Counted from the stretch's first letter, positions 26,329-37,218 are shown. The stretch is 64,000 bases of DNA from Bacteroidia bacterium (GCA_030432635.1 JAUIMB010000001.1:1-64000); one strand, 5' to 3'. Notes: generated by a model not told the origin, from the sequence alone. Program-made: numbers and translations.

Positions 26329-26889
26329 TTAGAAGCTCAAAACTACTTCAAAACCAATCGCATCAGAAATAGCGCCATCTTTTATGGTACTATTATAATT
26401 AATTTCCCATCGTGTTCTATCAATTTTAAATTTGGTAGTCAGTTCACTTCGGTTTGTATCAATTTTCGCTCGAAACTGTACAGGAAGTGTTTTGTCTTTT
26501 ATTTCCAAGTCGGCCAAGATTTCCAGCGAAGTTTCATCACGATAGTTGACTTTAGTAACCGTTAATTTTGATTTTGGAAACCTTGGAACATCAAAAAAGT
26601 CTGGATCCTTTATGTGGTTCACTAAACTTTCATTGGACTCCTTATCTGTAATATCCAGACAAACAATGCTGTTCATGTCTATAATAAATTCTCCACCAGT
26701 AATGCGACCTTCCTCTATAATAAAAAAGCCTTCTTGAAAGTCGATTGTGCCATGATGCCCATTGAAATAAAACACATAATCACAAGACCATTTGATTTGA
26801 CTTTTAGTGATATCTATTTGGGACTTTTGCTCAGGAGTCGTCTTTAATAAGCTAACTAAAATTAATAGGATGGTCATCGTTGTTTTCAT
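26329..26889 (-). CDS. YceI-family secreted protein
   Basis: A 186-residue exported protein of the YceI lipocalin-like family, which binds isoprenoid or amphiphilic ligands. Marks: IDITKSQIKWSCDYVF at the N-terminus, GGEFIIDMNSIVCLDI, DPDFFDVPRFPKSKLTVTKV and TRWEINYNSTIKDG near the end. The ATG at 26889 gives the proper signal peptide (MKTTMTILLILVSLL); upstream codons would add unlikely sequence. It is divergent from the membrane-anchored regulator at 27015, with PhoB-like repeats between them. Confidence 0.9.
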   Translation of the reverse strand: MKTTMTILLILVSLLKTTPEQKSQIDITKSQIKWSCDYVFYFNGHHGTIDFQEGFFIIEEGRITGGEFIIDMNSIVCLDITDKESNESLVNHIKDPDFFDVPRFPKSKLTVTKVNYRDETSLEILADLEIKDKTLPVQFRAKIDTNRSELTTKFKIDRTRWEINYNSTIKDGAISDAIGFEVVLSF

Positions 26890-26942
26890 TTGTATACATT
26901 TTAAAGTTGATCGTAAATCTAGGAAGTCAATGAGGTGAAAAA

Positions 26943-26975
26943 TGTCAAAAAAATGTAAAAGAACTGTCAATACTT
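26943..26975. promoter_or_regulatory. PhoB-like 11-bp direct repeats (motif C, copy 1)
   Basis: TGTCA, TGTAA and TGTCA begin at 26943, 26954 and 26965, exactly 11 bp apart, with an extra TGTCA at 26982. The first two units read TGTCAAAAAAA and TGTAAAAGAAC. OmpR/PhoB-type winged-helix regulators bind repeats with this spacing. The site lies 54 bp from the YceI start and 40 bp from the regulator start. Confidence 0.62.
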
Positions 26976-27014
26976 GCAAAATGTCAGTAATAATGATGTT
27001 ATTTACAGTTGCAA

Positions 27015-27881
27015 ATGAAGAACACCCCTTTTTATACCATTTTTATTTTGTTGTGCGTTGTGTGCTTTTTGGCGACACAATCCTGTTCCTCTAATTCAGG
27101 AACTACATCTGCCAAGTTTAAAATTGCATTGCGTGAAGCCGGAAACCAGTTGTTGTTAAAACAGAAGGATTCGTCCTCGTTGATCTTACCAGTGATTGAA
27201 AAGCATCAAAACCATTATGTAGTTGCATTCGAAAAGCAATTATCCTTTGAGCCTGATCAATTGGTTACAAGTATGGATAGTACTTTTATTAGAGCAGGTT
27301 TGCCTTCGGCGTATCGTGTTGAGGTTTTGCGTTGCTCAGACCAAGAAGTAGCCTACAGCTATGAAATGAATTTGGACGAAGAGCGTACATTAATTCCCTG
27401 TTCAGGAAGGTTACTTCCAAAAGCTTGTTATACTATTGAGGTTAAGTTTTTAAATACACAGGACAAACCATTCCAATCAAGTACGTTCATGATGGTTATT
27501 CTTGCTGTTATATTCCTACTGTCATTAATAGTGTATTTCAATAGGAGAGGAGAAAAGCAATCCAATGTTGAAACAGGCGACAGTACCTTTTCTAAAATTG
27601 GAAGTTTTGAATTTTATCCAGAACAGAACAAGCTGGTAAAATCTGCCGTGGAAATCAGCTTATCTAAAAAGGAATGTGAACTATTGGAAATATTTGTCAC
27701 ATATCCAAATCAAGTGGTCAAACGTGACGAACTCACCAAGAAAGTATGGGAAGACAATGGTGTTATTGTCGGTAGAAGTTTGGATACTTATATCTCAAAA
27801 TTGCGCAAAAAGCTACAAGACGATGAGCGCATCAAGATTACCAACGTTCATGGTGTAGGATATAAATTGGAAATCCTCTAA
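27015..27881 (+). CDS. Membrane-anchored winged-helix transcriptional regulator (ToxR-like topology)
   Basis: A 289-residue protein in one continuous frame. An N-terminal signal or anchor with a lipobox-like ATQSC precedes a predicted periplasmic region (about 30-155) with several Cys. A transmembrane helix follows (MMVILAVIFLLSLIVYF), then a cytoplasmic Trans_reg_C winged helix (about 195-289): SLSKKECELLEIFVTYPNQVV, DELTKKVWEDNG, RSLDTYISKLRKKL, VHGVGYKLEIL. This is an OmpR/PhoB DNA-binding domain without a receiver domain, placed after the membrane segment rather than before it as in ToxR. ATG at 27015 preferred to TTG at 27009. Candidate regulator of motif C genes (inference). Confidence 0.87.
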   Translation: MKNTPFYTIFILLCVVCFLATQSCSSNSGTTSAKFKIALREAGNQLLLKQKDSSSLILPVIEKHQNHYVVAFEKQLSFEPDQLVTSMDSTFIRAGLPSAYRVEVLRCSDQEVAYSYEMNLDEERTLIPCSGRLLPKACYTIEVKFLNTQDKPFQSSTFMMVILAVIFLLSLIVYFNRRGEKQSNVETGDSTFSKIGSFEFYPEQNKLVKSAVEISLSKKECELLEIFVTYPNQVVKRDELTKKVWEDNGVIVGRSLDTYISKLRKKLQDDERIKITNVHGVGYKLEIL

Positions 27882-27885
27882 TGTT

Positions 27886-28887
27886 TTAACGACGATTCGT
27901 ACCGTTATATTTGAATTTTCTATAGCTGGTTCCTTTGGTACACGGACAATTACTTGCATTTTGTAGAAAATCCAATCCTATGGTTATACTGTGTGTTCCC
28001 GAATTATAAGCTGCCAAATCGTTGATGGTAATTTGATAAGAATACGCAAAATATATACGATTATACATAATGCCTGCCATTGGACCAATATTCAATGGCT
28101 TAAAAAATTGATCGTTTAAGAATCTATAGGAAGCACCAATCCAATAATAATCACCATCCCTGTTGAACTTTCGGTATTTGAAGTTCACATCAGTTGCCGA
28201 ACGACCATCACTATTAAATCGCTGATAAAACACCGACGGCTCAAACTCTACGGTTCTGTTTCTACCAGACATTACATATCCAGTGTAAGCTTGCAAGTTC
28301 AGTAACCTGTTAGGTTCGAACCCTACAAAATCATCAATTTTTTTATCAAGAAAGTTATTGGCATTAAAACTGAAATAGAATCTATTCCAACGATATAGAA
28401 ACCCAACATCAAAGTTGTGGTTTGTAATGGATCGATCATCCGTAATACTTGGATCCACAATCGGAATTTCCTCTGTAGGTTGAAAGTTTTCAATATCAAT
28501 CCTAAAGCTATTAATGTTATAGGACATTCCGAAGGATAAATATTGCTTGGATTTATAATCTAAGATGATATGATGGGCAAATGAGAACTTGATTCCTTTT
28601 TGTCGTGTATTTCCATTTTTGTCATTATACATGGACAAACCAACTCCAGTTTGGTTTCCAATTCTGAAATCGGCATATAAAGCTTGATTGTCTGGCGCAT
28701 TTTTAATGCCGACCCACTGTGTTAATCCGTTCGCTCTCACTTTGAAATTGTCGCCAATTCCAGCAAAAGTTGGAGAGATCACAAAATCATTATCGGCTAA
28801 ATACTGAGTCCAAACGGGTAGGTTCAATTCTTGTGCATAAGTATAAGAACTTAGCAGGCAGATGATATATAGGGCAAATTTTTTCAT
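27886..28887 (-). CDS. PorP/SprF-family type IX secretion membrane protein
   Basis: A 333-residue outer-membrane protein (signal ends YTYAQ). The family pattern is clear: LPVWTQYLADNDFVISPTFAG, VRANGLTQWVGIKNAPDNQ, DFRIGNQTGVGLSMYND, alternating beta strands and a C-terminal hydrophobic strand region. PorP/SprF proteins are predicted barrels paired with T9SS type B cargo; SprF is needed to secrete the SprB adhesin. The gene follows the giant adhesin by 25 bp on the same strand, as sprF follows sprB. ATG at 28887 chosen because it opens the signal peptide. Confidence 0.93.
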   Translation of the reverse strand: MKKFALYIICLLSSYTYAQELNLPVWTQYLADNDFVISPTFAGIGDNFKVRANGLTQWVGIKNAPDNQALYADFRIGNQTGVGLSMYNDKNGNTRQKGIKFSFAHHIILDYKSKQYLSFGMSYNINSFRIDIENFQPTEEIPIVDPSITDDRSITNHNFDVGFLYRWNRFYFSFNANNFLDKKIDDFVGFEPNRLLNLQAYTGYVMSGRNRTVEFEPSVFYQRFNSDGRSATDVNFKYRKFNRDGDYYWIGASYRFLNDQFFKPLNIGPMAGIMYNRIYFAYSYQITINDLAAYNSGTHSITIGLDFLQNASNCPCTKGTSYRKFKYNGTNRR

Positions 28888-28912
28888 TTTAAGTAGGTTT
28901 TTTTGTCGTTTG

Positions 28913-31900
28913 TTACCTGTACAGTGTGAAATGTCCAACATATTCGCTATTTACGGTAGGGTTATTTGGGTAAACCACATACCAGTAATCACCTGTCGGT
29001 AATTCTGTTCCGTTATAACGTCCATCCCAGTATTCACCAACGCGATAAGTCGCAACTTTACGACCATATCGGTCAAAAATATCAAAGGTAAGGTTAGGGA
29101 AGTCCTCACTACAGCCAGGTGACCAAGTATCGGTCACACCATCTCCATTAGGTGTAAAGTAATTTGGGATACAAGGACCTAAGAGTTCTAGCTCCATTGA
29201 AGCTTCTGCGCGACAGCCATTACTATCTATCACAACAACGGTGTACACACCTTCTTCGTAGACTGTATATGAATTTTCAGTACCATAACTTTCATCATTA
29301 AAGGTAAATTGATAAATACCTGTGCCTCCTGTAGCTAGAGCTATTATTTCTCCTTGTTCGTCACCTTCGCTTAGTGTTAGTGCAACTGGTTCAAAGGCAT
29401 CTACAGAAAATAATTCGGTAGTTTGAATGCAACCATTGGTATGTCTCACGTCAATATAATGATCAACTCCAGGAACAACATCCGTAAAGATGTGACTGGT
29501 TTGGTATGGGCCACCATCCAATGAATAATCCAATTCTGAAAGATCAGTGATACTTTCATCCACTATGACTGTTACCGTGTTGATTTGTTGATTGTTTTCA
29601 CAAGTGTATTCCATAACCACAGTAGGATTGATGGTCACAGGTTCAGGGAATGAGATGTTCCATTGGGATTCACAACCTTCCGCGTCACGAACATAAACCA
29701 AATGGTCACCACCACTTAAGCCAGTAAAATCAAACTCGGTTTGTCCTGGTGATCCAGTGGTGTATGGACCATCATAATTGTCTAAGCTAACGCTGTATGG
29801 TAGACTACCACCTGAGATATCTATACTGAATTCGGCATTGTTATCACCAGCACAGGTTTCTTCATATAAGGAATCAGGAACAATTGTTAAAATGACCTGT
29901 TCAGGATCTGTGATGGTAAAGTCGAAGGTAACATAGCATCCTAACTCATCCTGTACGATAACTGTATAATCTCCTGAAGCTAAATTTTCAAAAATGTTGG
30001 TTTCAAAAAATTGATTCAGTTGAGGTGAAATCGCATATTTTATTATTCCGGTTCCACCAGAAGCAAAAATTTCCAATACACCATCATCATTTCCACTACA
30101 AGTAACGTTATTTACCGTATAATCGACTTCTAAAGGCGCATCAGGTTCTGTAATGGTTATTGGTCCGATAGCTTCATCACAATCACCACTTTCAACTACA
30201 ACCATATAAGTTCCAGCAACAAGCTCTGTAAATACACCTGGTGAGTTCTGTGTTGCAGGAATTGTATTTCCAGCTGTATCTTCTAAAGTATATACATAAT
30301 TACCAAGTCCACCTTGTGCTTCTGCGACAATAGATCCAGTATTGTCTCCAGCACAGTTAATGGTTGGATCTGTAGATTGTAAATTCACAATCAGTTCAGG
30401 AAGTACTTCAATCGTAATTTCGTTAGATACATTGGCTATACAGCCATTAGCATCCCTTATATAATATTCATACGTACCAGGTGGCACTGCGAATGTTGTT
30501 GAATTGGAAAATGTTCCCAAAACAGTGGCAAATGAACTGTCGGCACTATAGGAATAGTTTCCTGTTCCGCCAGAAGCACTTAAAGTCAGTGTCGCTTCAG
30601 TTTCACAGGTTTGTGTCGTATTGATGACCAAGCTTGCCTCAATAGGTGTTGGTTCATTAATTACAATGTCATCAGAAATCATCACACACTCATAACCATC
30701 ACTTATGGTCACCGTATATGTTCCAGCGCCTAAGTTGTTGAACACATTAGTTGTTTGTGGTCCAGATGTGCTAGGTGTTGGTAAAATAGTGTTTAAGGTA
30801 TAAATGTACTCTGTTGATTGTCCACCAGTAACATTGTTGATTGTTAGTGTAGCATTTTGGTCTCCAAAACATGCCAAAGTTGAAACACTTGGCGTAAAGG
30901 TCGCATCAATTGGGTTAGGCGCGACAAGTGTAATATCAACCGAAGCAGTACAGCCTTCAGCGTCTATCACATTGACCGTATAGTTTCCAGCAGAAAGATC
31001 TGTAAATGTACCATTAGGTGAAAGCGCTACTGTCGCAGCACCAGTTAATTCATATTGGTAATCTCCCCAACCACCAGTTGCAATAGCTGTAATGGTACCT
31101 TGACTGTCATCACAAGTAACATTTGAGGTTTCGGTTGCATTGAGCGTTAGGGCTTCTGTAGGTGAACTTATGATAACAGTTGAACTTGCGGAACAAAAAG
31201 GACTTTCAGTTTCATTAATTTCTACTGTAAAAGTACCAGCAGGCAAACCAGTCACTACTTGCGGATTTGTACTTGTATTGGCATTGACTAATCCAGTTAT
31301 TGAAATTCCAGAGCTGTTAAGGATTTCATAAGTGTATGCTCCAGAATATCCAGAAATATCCATTTCAAATGTACCACTATTATCACCAAAACATATTAAA
31401 GATGTTGGTAAGGTAGTAAACGTCAAAGGCGTTGCTTCCGGTAAGGAAATCGTAACGTCTTCAGTACATGAAGTTACCGTATCTGTAATCGTTATGGTGT
31501 ACAATCCTGAAGGTACTCCTGTAAATGTGTTTCCACTTAATGATACTGAAACTGGATTCGGGTTTATACTATAGGTGAATGTTCCTGAGCCACCCGAAGG
31601 TGTCATTGTAATCTCACCATCATCATCACTACAGGTTACCATTGCAGAAACAGCTGCAGAAATACCGAGAGGAGGAGCGATATCAATACTTATAATATTT
31701 CCGCATCCATTGGCATCCTGAATTTCTACAGTATGGATTCCAGAGAATAAGTTTGAAATTGTAAACGGAGCAGTTAACGTTTGGAAAGCTCCACCATCTA
31801 TACTATAACTATAAGGTTCAATTCCAGTAGTATCTAAAGACACATCAATGGAAAATTCTCCTTCTTGTGTTGTACATTGGTCATTCAATGTCGCTGAAAT

Positions 31901-34900
31901 CATAGGAGTATCATCCATTGGTAGTACAACAACTGGACTTGATACAATACAACCATAAGCATCCAAAGCATGAACATAATAGTTGCCAGCATCTAGGTTG
32001 AAAGTACTCGCTGATGCCCAATTAGTGTCATTTACCAAAGGTGCAGTTGCTGAAGTCGTAATTTGATATTGATAAGGAGCTGTACCATTTTGTGCAATCG
32101 CACTTATCATTCCTGAATTGACATTACAATTCGCATTTTGATCAACCGAGACGGATAATTCCAATGGAATCATGGATTCGGTAATATTAAATGGAACTGT
32201 AACTACACCGCAACCTGCATTGGGTCCTGATGTTTCCGTTATTGAGACAAAATAGTTTCCAAAAGGAAGTGGTCCTAAGTCAGTTACTGCAAGTGAACTA
32301 TTAGCAGGAACTGTTCCTGCTCCAGAAATACCAGTAGAAACTAAGGACAACGAATTGAATATTTCGTAGTCTACGGTAATATCTGTACCATAAATACTAT
32401 TGACCGTAAACGAGACACTACCATCGTCATTTCCTGTACATGTGATGTTATTTGCATTCATGGCAGAAGCTGTTAACGAAGAGTTCGTAGGTATTGGAGT
32501 TGACGCTGGTTCATAATAGCTACAGTTTGTTGAAGCATCGTATACAATAAAAGTATATGTTACACCAGATGTAAGACCTGTAAACGTAGCAGATTGACCG
32601 TTTGGAACATCTTCAGGAATCCATGATCCTGGCGGATTTGGATATACAGAAATCGGACCTTGGTATATACTAAAGAAAAACGGTCCAGAACTTGGAAGTG
32701 TAGAGCCTACGCTTACAACTGCTTCACCACCTGCAAGACAATCAACCGTAGTATCAATGGTAATTACGAGGTCTGATGGAGGAGATGCTACTAATACATC
32801 TTGTGTTAAAACAGAGCAACCATTGGCATCAATAACAGTAATCTCATATAAACCGAAATCAACGACGTCAAAGTTTACTGAAGTTGAACCAGTAGCATTG
32901 GTTTCTGTATTAGAATATCCATTGGTTCCTGTGACATAGTATGTATAAGGTGCGGTTCCTCCTGTTACTGAATTGATAATTACTGAGCCTTGCGAAACAC
33001 CACCTGCAGCACAGGTAATATCAACAGTTGTATAATCCAATACAATTGGATCTGGTTCGTTTATAACTATTGTGTCAGTAGCTTCACATGATTTAGCATC
33101 TGTAACTGTTATGGTATATGATCCTGCTGGCAATCCAGAAGTTTGAGTGCCATAATCTGTTCCTGTGGTATCGTTGGTCACATTTATCGTAAATGGAGGT
33201 GTGCCAACAGAGGTGTCTATTGTGACATCGATGGCTCCATTAGAATCGCCATGACATAGAATATCCTGCGTTTGGGTTATAAGGCTTAGTCCAGGTAATG
33301 AAATAGGGCTAACCGTAATAACTGTAGATTCAGCAATACAACCATTTGCATCAGTGATTTCAAATTGATATGTACCAGCATTACTTGCTGTATATGTAAA
33401 TGTGCTACCTGTAGCTCCTTCCGAGCTGTAGGCACTACCATCAAACGAAACAGCATAAGTAAACGGTGCAGTACCAGTGATACTTCCGGTTATGATAGCA
33501 TCTGGTGATGAAGTACAGTCTAAATCTTCAGTTAAAACAACATTCACTGTTGGTGTAGGAATTGGATCAATAGTGTAGGATTCGCTATACTCACAATCGT
33601 TTTCATCCCTTACTTGAATTGTATAGGTACCAGGTTCCAAACCAGAAAATTCGTTAGACATCTGATATGGTGTGGCACTTGAAGTAGGAGCAATTATCTG
33701 ATACTCCATTGTACCCGTTCCTCCTATAACGCTAGCAACTGTTAACGTTGTGGTGTTTGAAGGACATGTAATAGGTGTATTGTCAAAAGTTAGATCCGTT
33801 GGTGGATTTAAAGGTGCTATGGTAAAGTCATTGGTTACTGAAGTACAAGAATTTGCATCTTGAATGGTAACTGTATAAGTACCAGCAGTTAAATTATTAA
33901 AAGTGGCACTAGACTGAAAAGTAATACCATCGATACTATAAGTATAAGGTGGATCACCTCCTAAAACATCAATCACAGTGATGCTTCCATTAGAAGTACA
34001 TGTAAAATTACCTGAAAGTTCTGCTGTACCAGAAATAGCATCTGCAGCAACAATACTAACCGTTTGTAATGTTGAATCACATACTGAACTTCCTAGAGCA
34101 TACTGAACGACCACGTCGTAATCCCCTTCAGCTAACCCATTAAACACATTTGAATTGACAAATGTATTCCCACCATCAATACTAAATTGTAAACTGTTTC
34201 CATTTGTTGCTGTAACGTCAATGGTTATAACTCCTGTGTTTCCTCCAGCACATGGAATATCAGTGGTGTTAATCGAGTATTCAGGTGCGTCAATTGGGTC
34301 TACGGAAATACTTGTGCTCGCACTACAGTTATTGGCATCAACAACAGTAATGTCATAAACACCTGCTGTGGTTACTACAATTTCAGGTACTGTTTGAAAA
34401 TCGGTCGCACCATTTACAAAATAAAAGTATGGTGGTGTTCCTCCTTGAGGATATACCGTTATTTCGCCATCATCACAAGTTAGAGGAACAGTAACAGCAG
34501 CAGTAACAGTTAAGAGAGGTGGATCAATAATTTCGACTTCCTCAGAAAAAACACAACCATTTTCTGTCTCAACTGAAACCGTATACATGCCTGGATTTAA
34601 GTTCTCAAAGATGTAGGTATTTTCTACTATTGGACCCACAGTATTGACCAATGTAGATCCAGAATGTAATTGAAAAGTGTATTGAGGGTCAGCATCATTG
34701 GCAGCCAATTGAATACTACCTTTATCACCATGACATAAAGGTTGCAATACAGTAGGTGTTGCAGTTACATCACGATCACGAATCAAAACATCCAATATAG
34801 TAAAGACACATGGATTAGTAGGAACTCCAACTTGTCGGATGTAAACCGTGTAAGTGCCAGCAGTGTTAACCGAAAATACATTACTTGTTTGGAAATTGAC

Positions 34901-37132
34901 ATTGTCTAAGCTGTATTCGTAGCCTGAAGGCACATCCAATACAGTGATGCTTCCTGGTGTCGTACAAATGATGTCTTCTGAAACAACACTTGGATCCAGA
35001 ACATTTTGATATACATTAAAATAGAACTGTTGGAAACACCCTCCAGAGTAGTTTATTGTCAACCGGAATTGTCCAGAAGTATCCACAAGAAAATCAGATC
35101 CTGTACCAACCTCATTCCATGTGCAAGATGTATCTTCATTTGCACAATCTGGGTCTGAACTTGCTGGACAACTTGATTCGTCTAATTGTTCCCAAATGAT
35201 TGAAGTTGCACTAGCAATGTTGGTTTCAATATTTCGTGTATCGTCAGCGCCACAAAGAAAGATATTAGGCAATAACTTTCCATCATTAGGGCAAGTCACA
35301 ACTTCATCTGCATAAGGGATTACAGGGTTTTCAATATCACCACCAAACAATTCCACTTCATATATTTGCTCGATTGATTGACATGGTGCAATTGCGGTAT
35401 TAAATGAATAATATGTACCTGTTGATGTTACTGTAATAGATTGTGTAGTCCCAATGACGGGTGTTCCTGATGGACTTGTAGACCAAGAATAAGAGTCATA
35501 GCCATCGGCTGCTGTAATTTCAACACTATCACCACATAGTACAATTTCTTCAGTAAATTCACAGTCAAGATCCGCAAGAAAATTAGTGGCTTGAGGTGTT
35601 AGTAAACACCCTGTATTACTGTTTATACTTGGATCATCAGTAATTTGAAAATTTGGGTTGAAAAATCCGTTATACGTTGCAAAAGCTTGATTGTTGATAA
35701 TGTTTGAACAAGCATCTGATAATTCTCCACAGTCGTCAACGACCTGTACCTCTATACGAATTTCATACACTGGATCATTTTCTTCGACAAGAGAATTGTC
35801 AATGTTAAAAATAATCTCTCTGGTAACCGGATTGTAACTCGCAACAGTTACTCCAGGAGGTAATACTAAATCTTCAGGATAATTAAATATAATGTTAATA
35901 GGAAGGATATCACGTATTTGAAAGTTGGTTGCATTATCATTTCCTGTATTTTGAAAACCGATGACATAATTCAAAGTGGCACCAAGATCTACGAGTTGGC
36001 CACCAATATTGGTTCCGGTTTCATCTTCAACAATCTTTGTAAGTACAATATTAGGTTCGATGATTTCAACCGCAAATGCGAAAAAATATGGAAAATAGGT
36101 GTCACCACTGGTTTCTAATCTAATCACTCCAGATGTAGCATCATTGGCGATTACCGTATTTCCAGGATTTGGAATGGCGATTACACCTGTATCAAATCCT
36201 AAGGTATTGGTACTGTTGGGAACTCTGTTATTTACTGGTGTGGCACTCAATTGCGTTACCGAACTGTTGAAAAAATTGGCCACAGGACGATCAGCAGTAG
36301 ATAGACTTACACCATTTAAACGTAAGCGATCACCTAAAATTGGGCTATCACCTTCAAGGGTAGCAAAAGCAAAATTTGCTCGTACAGGAGCAGGAGCAGG
36401 AATGGTTCTAAAACCGTCTACAGGAATATCCAAGGCAGGATTTCCGCCTGGAACACTAATCGCACTAAATCCATCAAAACTGGTTATGGATTTACCAGGT
36501 AAGGTTGGATCTTCATATACTATGAATAGCGACCATCCAGCAGATTGACCAGTTCCGTTGTATGGAACAAACGTAGATGTTTGTCCTTCGGCTGACGATA
36601 CATTGGCAACTGTATACGTGCCTAAGTCAACACCAGAACCGAAACTTGTAACAATATCAGTGACATCTGCAAAACACGCATATGAAAAACTATCTCCACC
36701 ATCTACGGTGGTTCCATTGGCATCGTAAATTATTGTTCCTGTGATGTCGTTATAGCCTCCTACAGGACCTCTAAACTTAACGTCGGTTATGGGTTCATCT
36801 CCAGGATTTACAGCTCCCCAATATAATCCTGCATATATAATTCGGTAACAATTTGGATTTGGTATCTCCAAATCGGCACTTGACGAACTGAAGGTAGAAG
36901 GATCACCATCAATGTCAATATAGGTCATATCCACCAAGTGATTATAGACTGTATTGTCATTAAAGGGATTATTGTCAGGACCAAGAATGTTGTTTCCTAT
37001 TAATACGATATCTCCCTTCAGATCCTGATCAAACCTTGGGGTAAAAGGTTCGTAGTTTTGGGCATAGGAGAGAAGGCCCAGAAACAATAGTGAAACGCTT
37101 ATGGTTATGCTAGAAAATGTAGGTCTTTTCAT
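28913..37132 (-). CDS. Giant SprB-like repeat adhesin with T9SS type B C-terminal domain
   Basis: A 2739-residue secreted protein (signal ends GLLSYAQ; start MKRPTF at 37132). The N-terminal 370 residues resemble DUF11-associated secreted proteins (NILGPDNNPFNDN, YWGAVNPGDEP), followed by a DUF11-like region (VLTKIVEDETGTNIGGQLVD). Residues of about 700-2600 are a long series of SprB-type Ig-like repeats marked by GTYTVTVQD-like ends and C/G-rich starts (YSIDGGNTFVNSNVFNGLAEGDY). The last 90 residues (CIPNYFTPNGDGVTDTWSPG ... FDIFDRYGRKVA) are a type B sorting domain. SprB-like proteins move along the cell surface in gliding or act as adhesins. It is flanked by two PorP/SprF genes. Confidence 0.92.
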   Translation of the reverse strand: MKRPTFSSITISVSLLFLGLLSYAQNYEPFTPRFDQDLKGDIVLIGNNILGPDNNPFNDNTVYNHLVDMTYIDIDGDPSTFSSSSADLEIPNPNCYRIIYAGLYWGAVNPGDEPITDVKFRGPVGGYNDITGTIIYDANGTTVDGGDSFSYACFADVTDIVTSFGSGVDLGTYTVANVSSAEGQTSTFVPYNGTGQSAGWSLFIVYEDPTLPGKSITSFDGFSAISVPGGNPALDIPVDGFRTIPAPAPVRANFAFATLEGDSPILGDRLRLNGVSLSTADRPVANFFNSSVTQLSATPVNNRVPNSTNTLGFDTGVIAIPNPGNTVIANDATSGVIRLETSGDTYFPYFFAFAVEIIEPNIVLTKIVEDETGTNIGGQLVDLGATLNYVIGFQNTGNDNATNFQIRDILPINIIFNYPEDLVLPPGVTVASYNPVTREIIFNIDNSLVEENDPVYEIRIEVQVVDDCGELSDACSNIINNQAFATYNGFFNPNFQITDDPSINSNTGCLLTPQATNFLADLDCEFTEEIVLCGDSVEITAADGYDSYSWSTSPSGTPVIGTTQSITVTSTGTYYSFNTAIAPCQSIEQIYEVELFGGDIENPVIPYADEVVTCPNDGKLLPNIFLCGADDTRNIETNIASATSIIWEQLDESSCPASSDPDCANEDTSCTWNEVGTGSDFLVDTSGQFRLTINYSGGCFQQFYFNVYQNVLDPSVVSEDIICTTPGSITVLDVPSGYEYSLDNVNFQTSNVFSVNTAGTYTVYIRQVGVPTNPCVFTILDVLIRDRDVTATPTVLQPLCHGDKGSIQLAANDADPQYTFQLHSGSTLVNTVGPIVENTYIFENLNPGMYTVSVETENGCVFSEEVEIIDPPLLTVTAAVTVPLTCDDGEITVYPQGGTPPYFYFVNGATDFQTVPEIVVTTAGVYDITVVDANNCSASTSISVDPIDAPEYSINTTDIPCAGGNTGVITIDVTATNGNSLQFSIDGGNTFVNSNVFNGLAEGDYDVVVQYALGSSVCDSTLQTVSIVAADAISGTAELSGNFTCTSNGSITVIDVLGGDPPYTYSIDGITFQSSATFNNLTAGTYTVTIQDANSCTSVTNDFTIAPLNPPTDLTFDNTPITCPSNTTTLTVASVIGGTGTMEYQIIAPTSSATPYQMSNEFSGLEPGTYTIQVRDENDCEYSESYTIDPIPTPTVNVVLTEDLDCTSSPDAIITGSITGTAPFTYAVSFDGSAYSSEGATGSTFTYTASNAGTYQFEITDANGCIAESTVITVSPISLPGLSLITQTQDILCHGDSNGAIDVTIDTSVGTPPFTINVTNDTTGTDYGTQTSGLPAGSYTITVTDAKSCEATDTIVINEPDPIVLDYTTVDITCAAGGVSQGSVIINSVTGGTAPYTYYVTGTNGYSNTETNATGSTSVNFDVVDFGLYEITVIDANGCSVLTQDVLVASPPSDLVITIDTTVDCLAGGEAVVSVGSTLPSSGPFFFSIYQGPISVYPNPPGSWIPEDVPNGQSATFTGLTSGVTYTFIVYDASTNCSYYEPASTPIPTNSSLTASAMNANNITCTGNDDGSVSFTVNSIYGTDITVDYEIFNSLSLVSTGISGAGTVPANSSLAVTDLGPLPFGNYFVSITETSGPNAGCGVVTVPFNITESMIPLELSVSVDQNANCNVNSGMISAIAQNGTAPYQYQITTSATAPLVNDTNWASASTFNLDAGNYYVHALDAYGCIVSSPVVVLPMDDTPMISATLNDQCTTQEGEFSIDVSLDTTGIEPYSYSIDGGAFQTLTAPFTISNLFSGIHTVEIQDANGCGNIISIDIAPPLGISAAVSAMVTCSDDDGEITMTPSGGSGTFTYSINPNPVSVSLSGNTFTGVPSGLYTITITDTVTSCTEDVTISLPEATPLTFTTLPTSLICFGDNSGTFEMDISGYSGAYTYEILNSSGISITGLVNANTSTNPQVVTGLPAGTFTVEINETESPFCSASSTVIISSPTEALTLNATETSNVTCDDSQGTITAIATGGWGDYQYELTGAATVALSPNGTFTDLSAGNYTVNVIDAEGCTASVDITLVAPNPIDATFTPSVSTLACFGDQNATLTINNVTGGQSTEYIYTLNTILPTPSTSGPQTTNVFNNLGAGTYTVTISDGYECVMISDDIVINEPTPIEASLVINTTQTCETEATLTLSASGGTGNYSYSADSSFATVLGTFSNSTTFAVPPGTYEYYIRDANGCIANVSNEITIEVLPELIVNLQSTDPTINCAGDNTGSIVAEAQGGLGNYVYTLEDTAGNTIPATQNSPGVFTELVAGTYMVVVESGDCDEAIGPITITEPDAPLEVDYTVNNVTCSGNDDGVLEIFASGGTGIIKYAISPQLNQFFETNIFENLASGDYTVIVQDELGCYVTFDFTITDPEQVILTIVPDSLYEETCAGDNNAEFSIDISGGSLPYSVSLDNYDGPYTTGSPGQTEFDFTGLSGGDHLVYVRDAEGCESQWNISFPEPVTINPTVVMEYTCENNQQINTVTVIVDESITDLSELDYSLDGGPYQTSHIFTDVVPGVDHYIDVRHTNGCIQTTELFSVDAFEPVALTLSEGDEQGEIIALATGGTGIYQFTFNDESYGTENSYTVYEEGVYTVVVIDSNGCRAEASMELELLGPCIPNYFTPNGDGVTDTWSPGCSEDFPNLTFDIFDRYGRKVATYRVGEYWDGRYNGTELPTGDYWYVVYPNNPTVNSEYVGHFTLYR

Positions 37133-37218
37133 GATAGTCAATTTTTGTAATTCCGAAGCCAACAAAATTGGGGCAATGCTGACATGGAATTGTGAGCCTT
37201 AATTACTTATATGTTTGT

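Noticed and set aside
26323-26339. A perfect hairpin TGAGCTT-TAG-AAGCTCA between convergent genes
   Set aside because: It overlaps the YceI stop codon and has no U-run on either side, so I do not call it a terminator.
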